Shown: positions 18,131 through 26,300 of the stretch, piece after piece | Position numbering within the stretch: position 1 is the first letter of the stretch | Layout of the letters: each line of letters opens with the position of its first letter | DNA from: CBDDCQ01 sp965226285 | Lineage (GTDB): Bacteria; Bacteroidota; Bacteroidia; Flavobacteriales; Ichthyobacteriaceae | Assembly (NCBI GenBank): GCA_965226285.1 | Contig: CBDDCQ010000005.1 | Coordinates: forward strand, 372,001 to 436,000 | Length of the DNA: 64,000 nt | Direction: 5' to 3' | Made by a program: the position numbers and the translations under genes | The notes under the pieces: model-generated | Database searches by the model: none | The model's input: only the letters and a program-made list of their open reading frames with translations | Told to the model about the DNA's origin: nothing

Positions 18131-19045
18131 TCATACGTTATTACGCATCGTAGAATAAGCCGCAAGTAATATACTATTGTATTTAGTTTCTTCAGAATCT
18201 GCTCTAGAGGTAAGTACTACTGGTGAAGAAGTACCTATAAGTACACCTGCCATTTTAGCCTTAGTAAAAAATGCAAATGCTTTATATAATACATTTCCAG
18301 ATTCAATATCAGGTGCTAAAAGTATATCTGCATCTCCTGCTACTACACCATCTAACCCTTTAGTTTTTTTACTTTCAAAACTAATGGCATTATCAAAGGC
18401 CAAAGGTCCATCTATAATACAATTTTTTATTTGTCCTCTCTTTTGCATAATGGTAAGCAAAGCTGCATCTAAAGTAGGTTGCATTTTTTCATTTACCATT
18501 TCTACTGCAGCAAGTACAGCTACTTTTGGATCTTTATTGGGATTTATCGTTTGAAAAAACTCTACAGTATTGTTGATAATAGCAATTTTATCTTGCAAAT
18601 CAGGTGCTATATTCATAGCTACATCTGTAAGTACCAACAACTTATGATAGTCTGGCATTTCAAATATAGAAAAATGAGAAAGTAATTTTCTATTTTTTAA
18701 TCCCCATTCTTTATGGAGTATTCCCTTTAGTATTTCACTAGTAGATAGTCTTCCTTTCATTAAAATATCTGCTTCGCGATTTTTTACCATAGATATAGAA
18801 GTTTGCACTAAATCAGAAATATTTTTTTTATCTATAATGACCATACCACTTATATCCATGCCCATTTTATTGGCTACAAGGTTTATTTCATTAGCATCAT
18901 CTATAAGTATCGGATTTATTATTTTTTTAGAATATGCCTTATATACAGCCTCTAAATTGTGTTCATCTGCTGCTGCACACACTACTAAATTTTGAGGTTT
19001 TACATCTCTTATGTTCACCTCTAAATCTTGCATTGATTTTAACAT
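18131..19045 (-). CDS. ptb: phosphate butyryltransferase-family acyltransferase
   Basis: The protein has 304 residues and belongs to the phosphate acetyl/butaryl transferase family, which exchanges CoA for phosphate on short-chain acyl groups. Family motifs include ADILMKGRLSTSEIL, LVLTDVAMNIAPDL, DAALLTIM, DGPLAFDNAIS, DILLAPDIESGNVLYKAF and GVLIGTSSPVVLTSRAD. The length fits Ptb (about 300) better than Pta (about 330 or more). Flavobacteria usually place ptb next to butyrate kinase (buk), but no kinase is in this window. The acyl preference (acetyl, butyryl or branched) cannot be decided. A -7 box, TAATTTTG, lies at 19094-19101 on the minus strand. Confidence 0.82.
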   Translation of the reverse strand: MLKSMQDLEVNIRDVKPQNLVVCAAADEHNLEAVYKAYSKKIINPILIDDANEINLVANKMGMDISGMVIIDKKNISDLVQTSISMVKNREADILMKGRLSTSEILKGILHKEWGLKNRKLLSHFSIFEMPDYHKLLVLTDVAMNIAPDLQDKIAIINNTVEFFQTINPNKDPKVAVLAAVEMVNEKMQPTLDAALLTIMQKRGQIKNCIIDGPLAFDNAISFESKKTKGLDGVVAGDADILLAPDIESGNVLYKAFAFFTKAKMAGVLIGTSSPVVLTSRADSEETKYNSILLAAYSTMRNNV

Positions 19046-19093
19046 TATCTCAAATTAATTTTTAATATCAATTCTCTTACCTTATACAAAGAA

Positions 19094-19101
19094 CAAAATT
19101 A
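19094..19101 (-). promoter_or_regulatory. -7 box upstream of ptb
   Basis: The minus strand reads TAATTTTG, matching TAnnTTTG, about 50 nt before the ptb start. No clear -33 box. Confidence 0.35.
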
Positions 19102-19187
19102 CAATTATAATCTAAAAATAGATAAAATAAATTTTCAAAATTCAAAAAAAAATATTTGCTTTGCACCCACAAAAAACTACTAATATT

Positions 19188-19274
19188 GGAGAGGTGGCTG
19201 AGTGGCTTAAGGCGCACGCCTGGAAAGCGTGTTTACAGGAAACTGTACCGAGGGTTCGAATCCCTCTCTCTCCG
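19188..19274 (+). tRNA. tRNA-Ser (GGA)
   Basis: The 87-nt type II tRNA has acceptor arms GGAGAGG and TCTCTCC (last pair G-U), a T-stem GAGGG/CCCTC around TTCGAAT, a long variable arm, and an anticodon stem CACGC/GCGTG with loop CTGGAAA, giving anticodon GGA (serine, UCC/UCU). CCA is not encoded. The 3' end borders the accessory block of restriction genes, a usual place for integration, but no integrase or second copy of the tRNA end was seen. Confidence 0.95.
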
Positions 19275-19453
19275 CTATTTTATGATTTTTAAATTTTCCC
19301 CGCTTTTTTCTTTCCGAACTTTCTTTGAAAATAATCCAGAGGAATAATAACAACGCAAATAAAGGCGAATGCCCTTTTGAATGGGGTATATTTGCATAGC
19401 AAACACACAAAGAGAAAAGAGAAGCGGAAATATTGGAAAAAACATTAAAAAAA

Positions 19454-20974
19454 TCACTCTATTTTGTAAATTTCCCTAAAAATCTTATCTATCTCTTTTT
19501 TTGCCTTACAACAACTATTATTTAATAATGCCTGTTTTGTGAAATTTGTTATTTCTTCAAAATATCCATTATCGACTATAATAGGGAGTTTTTTTAAGTA
19601 ATTAGCTGAATTATTTGTAGTATGGTTTATAACACTCAGAATACGGTTACTGACCTCTGAGTTTAAAAAAGCTAATATGTAATATAAATACTTATAATCC
19701 TTAGGAAAAATTCCAACTATAGATTGATCAAATAGTCGTTTTTCTAGTAAAAAAGCTTTTATTTTTTTGCTTCTTACCATAGGAACACCTATTCCTTCTT
19801 TAAAATAAAATTTAGAATTCTGGAATCTAGATTTTTTATTTGTACGATAGAAGTCAACAGTCTGTTTATCCCATAAAACAAACCAATCAGTTTTTTTAAA
19901 AAAAGAACTACTACCTCCTTTAAGAATAGGTATATATTTTTTTCCTTCAATTAACCCTTCAATCAAATCAGGATTAGATAAATAATTATTTTCTATTTCC
20001 CCTTTTTTTATTGGTTTATAGTTTTTTGTATTTTTAATATTTAAGTTTATCGGTTTATAAAATTTTGTATTATTACCAGAACAGAAACCTGTTACACACT
20101 CTGCAATATCTCCGAGTTTTAAAGAACAATTATTAATAAGGTTTCTAATCTTTGTATTTCCTCCAATAAAAAATGAATAATCAATACTATTAATTATTGT
20201 TTTTTGTTTAATTTTCTCAAGATAAGGATATTCATCATCTATCACTTTATGTAAATCCTCAACTTTTGATTTTACTTGAATTATTTTTATTTTATGACTT
20301 ATTGGAACTTTGCCTTTTGTCAGTGTAATAATACAAAGATTAGAATAACCAAAATTAACATCTGGAAAGAAATTTGAAGGAATGAGAAGAATTTCCTCTA
20401 ATTTTGTCTCTTGTAGTATTTTTTTTCTTGTCTCTTTATGCAAATGTAATGCTAAAAAAGTATCTGGAACAATAAATACTAATTTACCTTTTTCTTTTAA
20501 AAGGTCAATAGCTCTTTGAATAAAGAGTGTATAAGTTTCTTTAACATATCCACTATATTTTCTTTTTAAAATACTTCTTTTACAAGAATCTTGCCATGCA
20601 CCGTATGGAGGATTGCTAATAATTTTTGTATAATTTCCATTCATATTTACATATGAATCTAAAGTAGTATCGAGTAAAGTATCAGCTAGACGAATTTTAA
20701 TATTAGGTTCACAAAATTTTTTATTTAATTTGTCTACTGCTTTTGGGTTTAAATCTAATGCTTCTATTTGATAAGATAATTTAGGAAACAATGATTTTAT
20801 CTTATCTATAAAAATTCCGTCTCCAGCACAAGGTTCTAAAATTAAATCTTGAGGTGAAACTTGAAGACGACTCACCATATAATCTAATATTGGATCTGAC
20901 TTCGTATAGTATGAACAAAAAGTTCTTCGTGTTCTTGTCTTACCCTCTAAAACTATATCTTCTTTGATTACCAT
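19454..20974 (-). CDS. type II N6-adenine DNA methyltransferase with target-recognition domain
   Basis: The protein has 506 residues. Motif I for S-adenosylmethionine binding is LEPCAGDGIF (46-55) and the catalytic motif is NPPY (121-124), the order and form of TaqI/Eco57I-class gamma adenine methylases. The second half (from about residue 285, LKLGDIAECVTGFCSGNNTK) resembles the DNA-recognition domain of that class. It overlaps the upstream endonuclease gene by 7 bases, so it is translated with it. It would protect the host sites from that endonuclease. The low GC content and AT-rich codons resemble the surrounding genome, so transfer, if any, was from a similar host. The target sequence is unknown. 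Confidence 0.88.
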   Translation of the reverse strand: MVIKEDIVLEGKTRTRRTFCSYYTKSDPILDYMVSRLQVSPQDLILEPCAGDGIFIDKIKSLFPKLSYQIEALDLNPKAVDKLNKKFCEPNIKIRLADTLLDTTLDSYVNMNGNYTKIISNPPYGAWQDSCKRSILKRKYSGYVKETYTLFIQRAIDLLKEKGKLVFIVPDTFLALHLHKETRKKILQETKLEEILLIPSNFFPDVNFGYSNLCIITLTKGKVPISHKIKIIQVKSKVEDLHKVIDDEYPYLEKIKQKTIINSIDYSFFIGGNTKIRNLINNCSLKLGDIAECVTGFCSGNNTKFYKPINLNIKNTKNYKPIKKGEIENNYLSNPDLIEGLIEGKKYIPILKGGSSSFFKKTDWFVLWDKQTVDFYRTNKKSRFQNSKFYFKEGIGVPMVRSKKIKAFLLEKRLFDQSIVGIFPKDYKYLYYILAFLNSEVSNRILSVINHTTNNSANYLKKLPIIVDNGYFEEITNFTKQALLNNSCCKAKKEIDKIFREIYKIE

Positions 20975-21912
20975 TCTAAGTACTGAATTAAATTATTATC
21001 ATTTAAGTGATTATACATTTTCATATCAAAATCTTCTTTCCATTGGATATTATCATTCATCCATTTCCCCAGATTAAACCCTGTAAATGTTTCTATCTTT
21101 TCATAAGTTTCTATTCCACAATAGACATCCCAAAGCTCAGATTTTTTTAATGTTTGTAAATAATGATTGTTTTGTTCTTCAGAAGAGCGAACAAAAATCA
21201 AACATTGATGCCCTTCATTTAAGACTTTGTAAATACTTGCTACTAATAATAATCTATTTGTATTTCCCTTTTCGTTTGAACTGAAACCACTTTTAAAATC
21301 AACAACAAACTTTGTTTTATTTTGTTCAAAATGTAAATCAAGTTCAAGTTTAATTTCTCCAGAGGAAACAAGAGTCCAAACTTTTTGATAGTAATTTTTT
21401 AAATCATTTTTTTCATTTTCGCTAATAGATAAATTATCAATAAAAGTATGGATTTCTTTTGTAAGTTTCTTTTTAACATCTTTAAATAAAGGAGGAATAA
21501 AGTAATTTAAGTTAGTTAGAAGTGGATACTCCCAACATAAAAGACAAAAAGGTTCCCATAATTCGCCAATTCTTCGAGTAAAAGCCATATATTCATAAGG
21601 CCAAACATCATTTCTTGCTTCTAACATAACTACATAATTAGTATATGTTATTGTTAAGACACTTTCTAAAATTTCTTGAGAATTCCATTTTTCTTTTTTT
21701 GATTTTTGATTTAGTATTTTAAATAAATTATTCTTTGCTTCTATAAGTCCTCTATTAACTGCGGTTGCTCTTTCCTTATATTCCGTATCCGCAAATAATT
21801 GCTTAGATTCAGCAATTAATTCTTCGCTTCTATTTCTATAATATTCTAAAAACTTATATTTATTCTTTACTATATTTATATTAATTAACTCATTCATAAG
21901 TTGAACACACAA
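20968..21912 (-). CDS. probable type II restriction endonuclease, PD-(D/E)XK fold
   Basis: The protein has 314 residues and precedes the methylase, overlapping it by 7 bases. Beyond context, the sequence shows LELDLHFEQNKTKFVVDFKS (190-208), a PD-(D/E)XK-like core: acidic residues at 190/192, a beta strand, then Asp205-Phe-Lys207. The first ~90 residues look helical. The start could be ATG at 21912 or, perhaps better, the second ATG at 21897 (MNELININI). I do not recognise a named enzyme family. The call rests on the core motif plus the paired methylase; without them it would be hypothetical. Confidence 0.7.
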   Translation of the reverse strand: MCVQLMNELININIVKNKYKFLEYYRNRSEELIAESKQLFADTEYKERATAVNRGLIEAKNNLFKILNQKSKKEKWNSQEILESVLTITYTNYVVMLEARNDVWPYEYMAFTRRIGELWEPFCLLCWEYPLLTNLNYFIPPLFKDVKKKLTKEIHTFIDNLSISENEKNDLKNYYQKVWTLVSSGEIKLELDLHFEQNKTKFVVDFKSGFSSNEKGNTNRLLLVASIYKVLNEGHQCLIFVRSSEEQNNHYLQTLKKSELWDVYCGIETYEKIETFTGFNLGKWMNDNIQWKEDFDMKMYNHLNDNNLIQYLEW

Positions 21913-21969
21913 ATACTTTTTCCATGACTTATATCTTATTTAAATGTAATTTTTTTAACAGAAGATACA

Positions 21970-22890
21970 TCAAAACCATTTTGGGAAGCCTTGCGAACTA
22001 AATTCTTTAGATTTATCTAAAATTAACCTACCATTTCTAAATAGGGTGGCAAAACCTGTCTTAGGCAGATGCACATAAATATGTGTATGTTGGATATATT
22101 TGGAATATTTTACCGTCATAGCAAAAGCATCTAATTTTATCATAGCATCGTTTTTAGACACTAACATTACTTTATCTTCTGGCATTGCTTCATGCACATA
22201 GTGAGGTAATTTTTTAAATTCAGGTAATTTATAAACATCCAAGTAAGCATTTTCAGATAGTATAATACATGTAGGAGCTTTACCTAATCTACTTAATCTA
22301 GTCCTAGCTCTCAAAAAATCAAGATCATCAAAACTACCCTTAGTCTTAACACCTATTGCTGCACACTTATCAGAATCATCCGATTGATCTCCATTAATTA
22401 ATGTATTTATAGCTAATGTGTCTATGGCTCTATTCAATTTAATACCTACATCTTTTAAAAATACACTAAGTAAATTTAAAGTTACATTGTTAACTATCTC
22501 ATCTGTTAATTTTAAATTTATTGTTACGGGCTTTGAGAGTTCAGCAGTCTTTGTTCCAATAGACACAACAGGGCTAGTCTCCGCTTCATTATCACTCATA
22601 TTGATATGAGGCATAATCACGCTATATTTATCTACTACCTTAGTATCAGCGATAAGATGTGGGTAAATAGGGGTATCTCTAAGACCTAACCTAATGGATT
22701 CTCGTATCACTTGTTGGACTAACCATTCATTTTGATCATCTTTAAAAAACCAATTCATAAGACTACTTATTTCATGTTTAGAAGGATCAATATCTAAAGC
22801 CTTATAGAAATCATCTATAGAGTATCCCCCCTCTTCCTTTAAATTTATAACCTCCTCATGTATTTTCTCAAAGCTTTTTAAAGCTGACAT
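21970..22890 (-). CDS. orphan HK97-type phage major-capsid-like protein
   Basis: The 306-residue protein has a short N-terminal helical arm (1-75), then segments that follow phage major capsid proteins: LGLRDTPIYPHLIADTK, LTDEIVNNVTLNLLSVFL, LNRAIDTLAINTLINGDQ, FLRARTRLSRLGKAPTCI, ENAYLDVYKLPEFK, and a C-terminus with KTGFATLFRNGRLILDKSKE. No portal, terminase, protease, tail or integrase gene is nearby. The frame is intact and has its own host-type promoter (22942-22972). It may be a phage leftover still under selection, a tailocin or gene-transfer part, or a domesticated shell. It does not look like a classic family 1 encapsulin. The family call is from pattern memory. Confidence 0.55.
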   Translation of the reverse strand: MSALKSFEKIHEEVINLKEEGGYSIDDFYKALDIDPSKHEISSLMNWFFKDDQNEWLVQQVIRESIRLGLRDTPIYPHLIADTKVVDKYSVIMPHINMSDNEAETSPVVSIGTKTAELSKPVTINLKLTDEIVNNVTLNLLSVFLKDVGIKLNRAIDTLAINTLINGDQSDDSDKCAAIGVKTKGSFDDLDFLRARTRLSRLGKAPTCIILSENAYLDVYKLPEFKKLPHYVHEAMPEDKVMLVSKNDAMIKLDAFAMTVKYSKYIQHTHIYVHLPKTGFATLFRNGRLILDKSKEFSSQGFPKWF

Positions 22891-22941
22891 TATATTATAT
22901 TTTTAAAATTAATAACTTACAAATATACATATATTTTATTG

Positions 22942-22972
22942 CAAATTTAAACAGAAAAAATTTTTTAAACAA
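22942..22972 (-). promoter_or_regulatory. Bacteroidota-type promoter of the capsid-like gene
   Basis: On the minus strand TTG (22970-22972) is followed after 20 nt by TAAATTTG (22942-22949). A second -7-like box, TATATTTG, lies at 22920-22927. The leader to the start at 22890 is 30-50 nt. Confidence 0.5.
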
Positions 22973-23278
22973 AAACGTATATTTGCCTCAGTTTATATTT
23001 AAAAAAAATAATGATTCCTAATTAAATTAATAAATACAATATTCTATATACTTACTTTTTTTATGATACTCTCATGTAAAACAACTGCACAAATAATGGA
23101 AGATAAATTATTAGTAAAACAAAGTTATTTAAAAGAAATAGCCCCTCTATCCAAAACTTATACTAAAGGAGATACTGGGTATGATGTTTTAAAGATTAAA
23201 GAATGGTTAATGCTTTGGCAACTCAATGAAAATTATGTTGATATTATATTGAACTTAGATGCTATTTTTGATGAAGGA
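22951..23278 (+). repeat. long direct repeat, upstream copy (left flank of the inserted methylase)
   Basis: About 330 bp here match 25970-26300: promoter region, leader and the first ~80 codons of the peptidoglycan-hydrolase gene. In the 250 bp from the signal peptide to the break I count six substitutions. The match ends within the first codon or two of the restriction-methylase gene (23271). Confidence 0.9.
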
Positions 23279-23282
23279 CGGA
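23063..23282 (+). pseudogene. 5' fragment of the peptidoglycan-hydrolase lipoprotein gene
   Basis: This is the truncated left copy of the gene at 26041. A small deletion removed the original start (MKLKL...), leaving ATG ATT CCT AAT TAA; the next in-frame ATG is at 23063, inside the signal peptide. It keeps the lipobox (LSCKTTAQ) and part of the peptidoglycan-binding domain, then runs into the methylase gene after ILNLDAIFDEGR. The promoter box TATATTTG (22978-22985) is still present and may now drive the methylase gene. Confidence 0.85.
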
Positions 23283-25769
23283 TATATTATTGATTTTATT
23301 TCAGAAAAAGAGATTAAAGCAACACCTGAAGAAATTGAAGCAGTTCAAGTTTTCGCAAAGCAACTTGTTTAGGATTACAATTATCCTAAAAAACATATTC
23401 AAACTAGACCACAATTTAGGGTCAAAGTTAGACCCTCTGATACTAAAAAAGAATATCCAGTTGATATTGCTGTTTTTTCAAGCGAAAAAAAGCAAGAAGA
23501 TGATATTTATATAATCATTGAATGTAAAAAGAAAACTAGAAAAGATGGAAAAACACAACTACAAGATTATTTAAGATTTTCAAAAGCTAATTTAGGTGTT
23601 TGGTTTAATGGTGAAGAAAGATTATTTATTAAAAAGTTAGAAAATGATGGGCAAGTTCGTTTTGAGGAAATACCAAATATTCCCAAATTTAGGCAGAGAG
23701 TTGAAGATATAGGCAAATTTAAGAGAAAAGATTTATCAGTGCCACATAATCTAAAAGTTATTTTTAAGGCAATAAGAAACCATTTAGCTGGAAACTTTAC
23801 AGGAGCTACAAGAGATGAGGAATTAGCTAAAGAGTTAATAAATTTAATTTTTTGTAAAATTTATGACGAAAAATTTACCAAGCCTGACGATATAGTGACT
23901 TTTAGGTTAGGAGTGAATGAAAATTTAGCAGATGTAAAAAAAAGAATTTTTGATCTTTTTGAAAATGTAAAATCAAAATATGATGCAGTTATTGATGTAA
24001 GCGATACAATAAATTTAGATGAAAGTGCAATTGCTTATGTCGTTGGTGAGCTTCAAAATTATTGCTTAATCGATTCTGAGAGAGATGTTGTAGCGGATGC
24101 TTTTGAAACCTTTATTGGCTATGCTTTAAAGGGTGCTCTAGGACAATTTTTTACACCGAGAAATGTAGTAAAAATGATTATCGACATTTTAGACCCTGAC
24201 GATAGTCATTTGATTATTGACCCCGCTTGTGGTAGTGGTAGTTTTTTAATTGAATCTCTAAAATATATCTGGGAGAAAATCGATAAAAAAGGGCGAGAAT
24301 ATGGATGGTCTCAGCAAACTATAGACAAAGAAAAACAAAAAGTTGCTACGAATAATTTTAGAGGAATAGATAAAGATACATTTCTCTCAAAAGTTACAAA
24401 AGCATATATGACTTTGGTAGGCGATGGAACAAGTGGGATATTTTGTGAGGACAGTTTAGAAAAACCTATTGAATGGAAGGATAAAACAAAACAAAATATA
24501 AAATTAGGGAAATTTGATGTATTACTAACCAATCCACCTTTTGGCAAAGATATAAAAGTTGTTGGTGAAGAAAAGTTAAAACAATTTGAATTAGGTTATA
24601 AATGGAAACTTAGTCGAGAAGATGACAAATGGGTAAAAACAGAAAGGTTAAAAAAAGAAGAAGCTCCCCAAATTATTTTTATTGAGCGTTCTTTACAGTA
24701 CCTTAGAAATGGCGGAAGAATGGGTATAGTATTACCTGAAACTTTCTTGCACGCTCCAAATTCTAAATATATTTTAGAGTATATTCAAAAAAATAATAAT
24801 ATTACTTGGATTATTGACCTTCCCCACAATACCTTTAGACCACATAATAATGCCAAATGTGTAGTTATTATTTTAGAGAAGAATACACCTCAACAAGATG
24901 AAATTAATATGGCTGTTGCTGAAGAAATCGGACATAATCATCAAGGGAAGGAAATATATAGATGGGATTATGAAACAAAATCTATAAACAAAGAGTCTAT
25001 TTGGGATGATATACCTCGTATATTAAATGAATTTAATCAAAAGGAGTTTTCAAAATATTGCTTCAAAGTTAAATACAAAGAAAGTAATGAAAAAGGAATA
25101 TTTGTACCAAGGTATTATTGGGATAATAAAATTGAAGAAATTAAACAATTAGCTAAAAATGATAATCTTGAACTTATCCCAATTAATAAGTTGATTGATG
25201 AGGGAATACTTACTTTTTTTGACGGCCACGGTTCCCCTCCTGCTGAATATAAAGGTATGGGTGAATATCCATATATTAGAGTAAAAGATATTGTAAATTG
25301 GGAAATTTATAAAGATCCTACGGCAAAAATTCCAGAAAAGATTTACAAAGCAAAAAAAGGAACGAAAAAAAATCTTAAAGAAAAAGATATTGCTTATGTT
25401 AGGCGTGGAAGTTATAGAATTGGTAGTGTTGCTATGGTTTCGCCTCATGATCTGGATGTATTACTAACAAGGGAAATTGTAATTTTAAGAATTACTGATA
25501 AAGAAAATAAATTTAATCTCACACCTTACTATCTTTTATATCTTCTCTCTCATCCGCTAACCTCAATGCAAACATCTAATAAGATTTTAATGGAAACAAC
25601 TTTACCTAACATAGCTGATAGATGGAAAGAGTTAAAATTGCCTATTTCAAAAGATGAGAACGAAAGAAATAAAATTTCTGAAGAGGTTGAAAGCGTAATT
25701 CAAAGTAAATGGGATGCAATAAATAAAATTGAGCAATTAAAAGATGAATTGGGAGAATTGACGACTTAA
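23271..25769 (+). pseudogene. fused type I-like restriction-methylase with amber codon 34
   Basis: Starting at ATG 23271 (MKDGYIIDFISEKEIKATPE), one frame of 833 codons runs to TAA at 25769, broken only by TAG at 23370-23372 (LV*DYNYPK). The first ~150 residues are an HsdR-type nuclease domain (PVDIAVF, then IIIECKKK: D...ExK). The methylase domain has motif I DPACGSGSF and catalytic NPPF (LLTNPPFGKD). The C-terminal ~200 residues resemble a type I specificity subunit. This nuclease-methylase-recognition layout is that of type IIG/BcgI-like enzymes. The stop removes the nuclease unless read through; the rest (676 residues from GTG 23739) could still make a solitary methylase, as no in-frame ATG lies between. 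One base change, GAG or GAA to TAG, would explain the break. Confidence 0.8.
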
Positions 25770-25969
25770 ATTAAAAAAGTGAAAGTTTGGTTAGTGTTGT
25801 ATAAGTTTAAGTAAATATATATTTTTGAGATTAAAAAACATAAATAAATGATTAACATTATTTTTATATTATAATTAGTTTATTCATAAAAGTACATCTT
25901 TTAAAACAACGCTTTAATAAAGTATAATTATACTTTTTTACAAACAACATTACAGCTATTAGTCTATTT

Positions 25970-26300
25970 AAAAGAAAAAATTTTTTATAAATAAAAATGT
26001 ATATTTGCCCCAGTTTATATTTAAAAAAATAATGATTACTATGAAATTAAAATTAATAAATACAATATTCTATATACTTACTTTTTTTATGATATTCTCA
26101 TGTAAAACAACTGCACAAATAATGGAAGATAAACTATTAGTAAAACAAAGTTATTTAAAAGAAATAGCCCCCCTATCCAAAACTTATACTAAAGGAGATA
26201 CTGGGTATGATGTTTTAAAGATTAAAGAATGGTTAATGCTTTGGCAACTCGATGAAAATTATGTCGATATTATATTGAACTTAGATACTATTTTTGATGA
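25970..26300 (+). repeat. long direct repeat, downstream copy (right flank)
   Basis: This is the intact-gene copy of the repeat at 22951-23278. Together the two copies enclose the restriction-methylase gene. The 25770-25999 stretch between the methylase and this copy holds no gene that I can see. Confidence 0.9.
26000..26007 (+). promoter_or_regulatory. -7 box of the peptidoglycan-hydrolase gene
   Basis: TATATTTG matches TAnnTTTG. It rules out a start codon at or before 26005 and supports ATG 26041. No clear -33 box. The duplicated copy at 22978-22985 keeps the same box. Confidence 0.55.

Noticed and set aside
19275..19453. TATATTTG at 19387-19394 as a promoter for a gene after tRNA-Ser
   Set aside because: No plus-strand gene follows and no -33 box is present.
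21970..22890. Classic encapsulin of family 1
   Set aside because: The segments match phage major capsid proteins instead, and no cargo gene with a targeting tail is adjacent.
26005..26040. Start of the peptidoglycan-hydrolase gene at 26005
   Set aside because: Overlaps the -7 box TATATTTG (26000-26007); the signal peptide begins at 26041.
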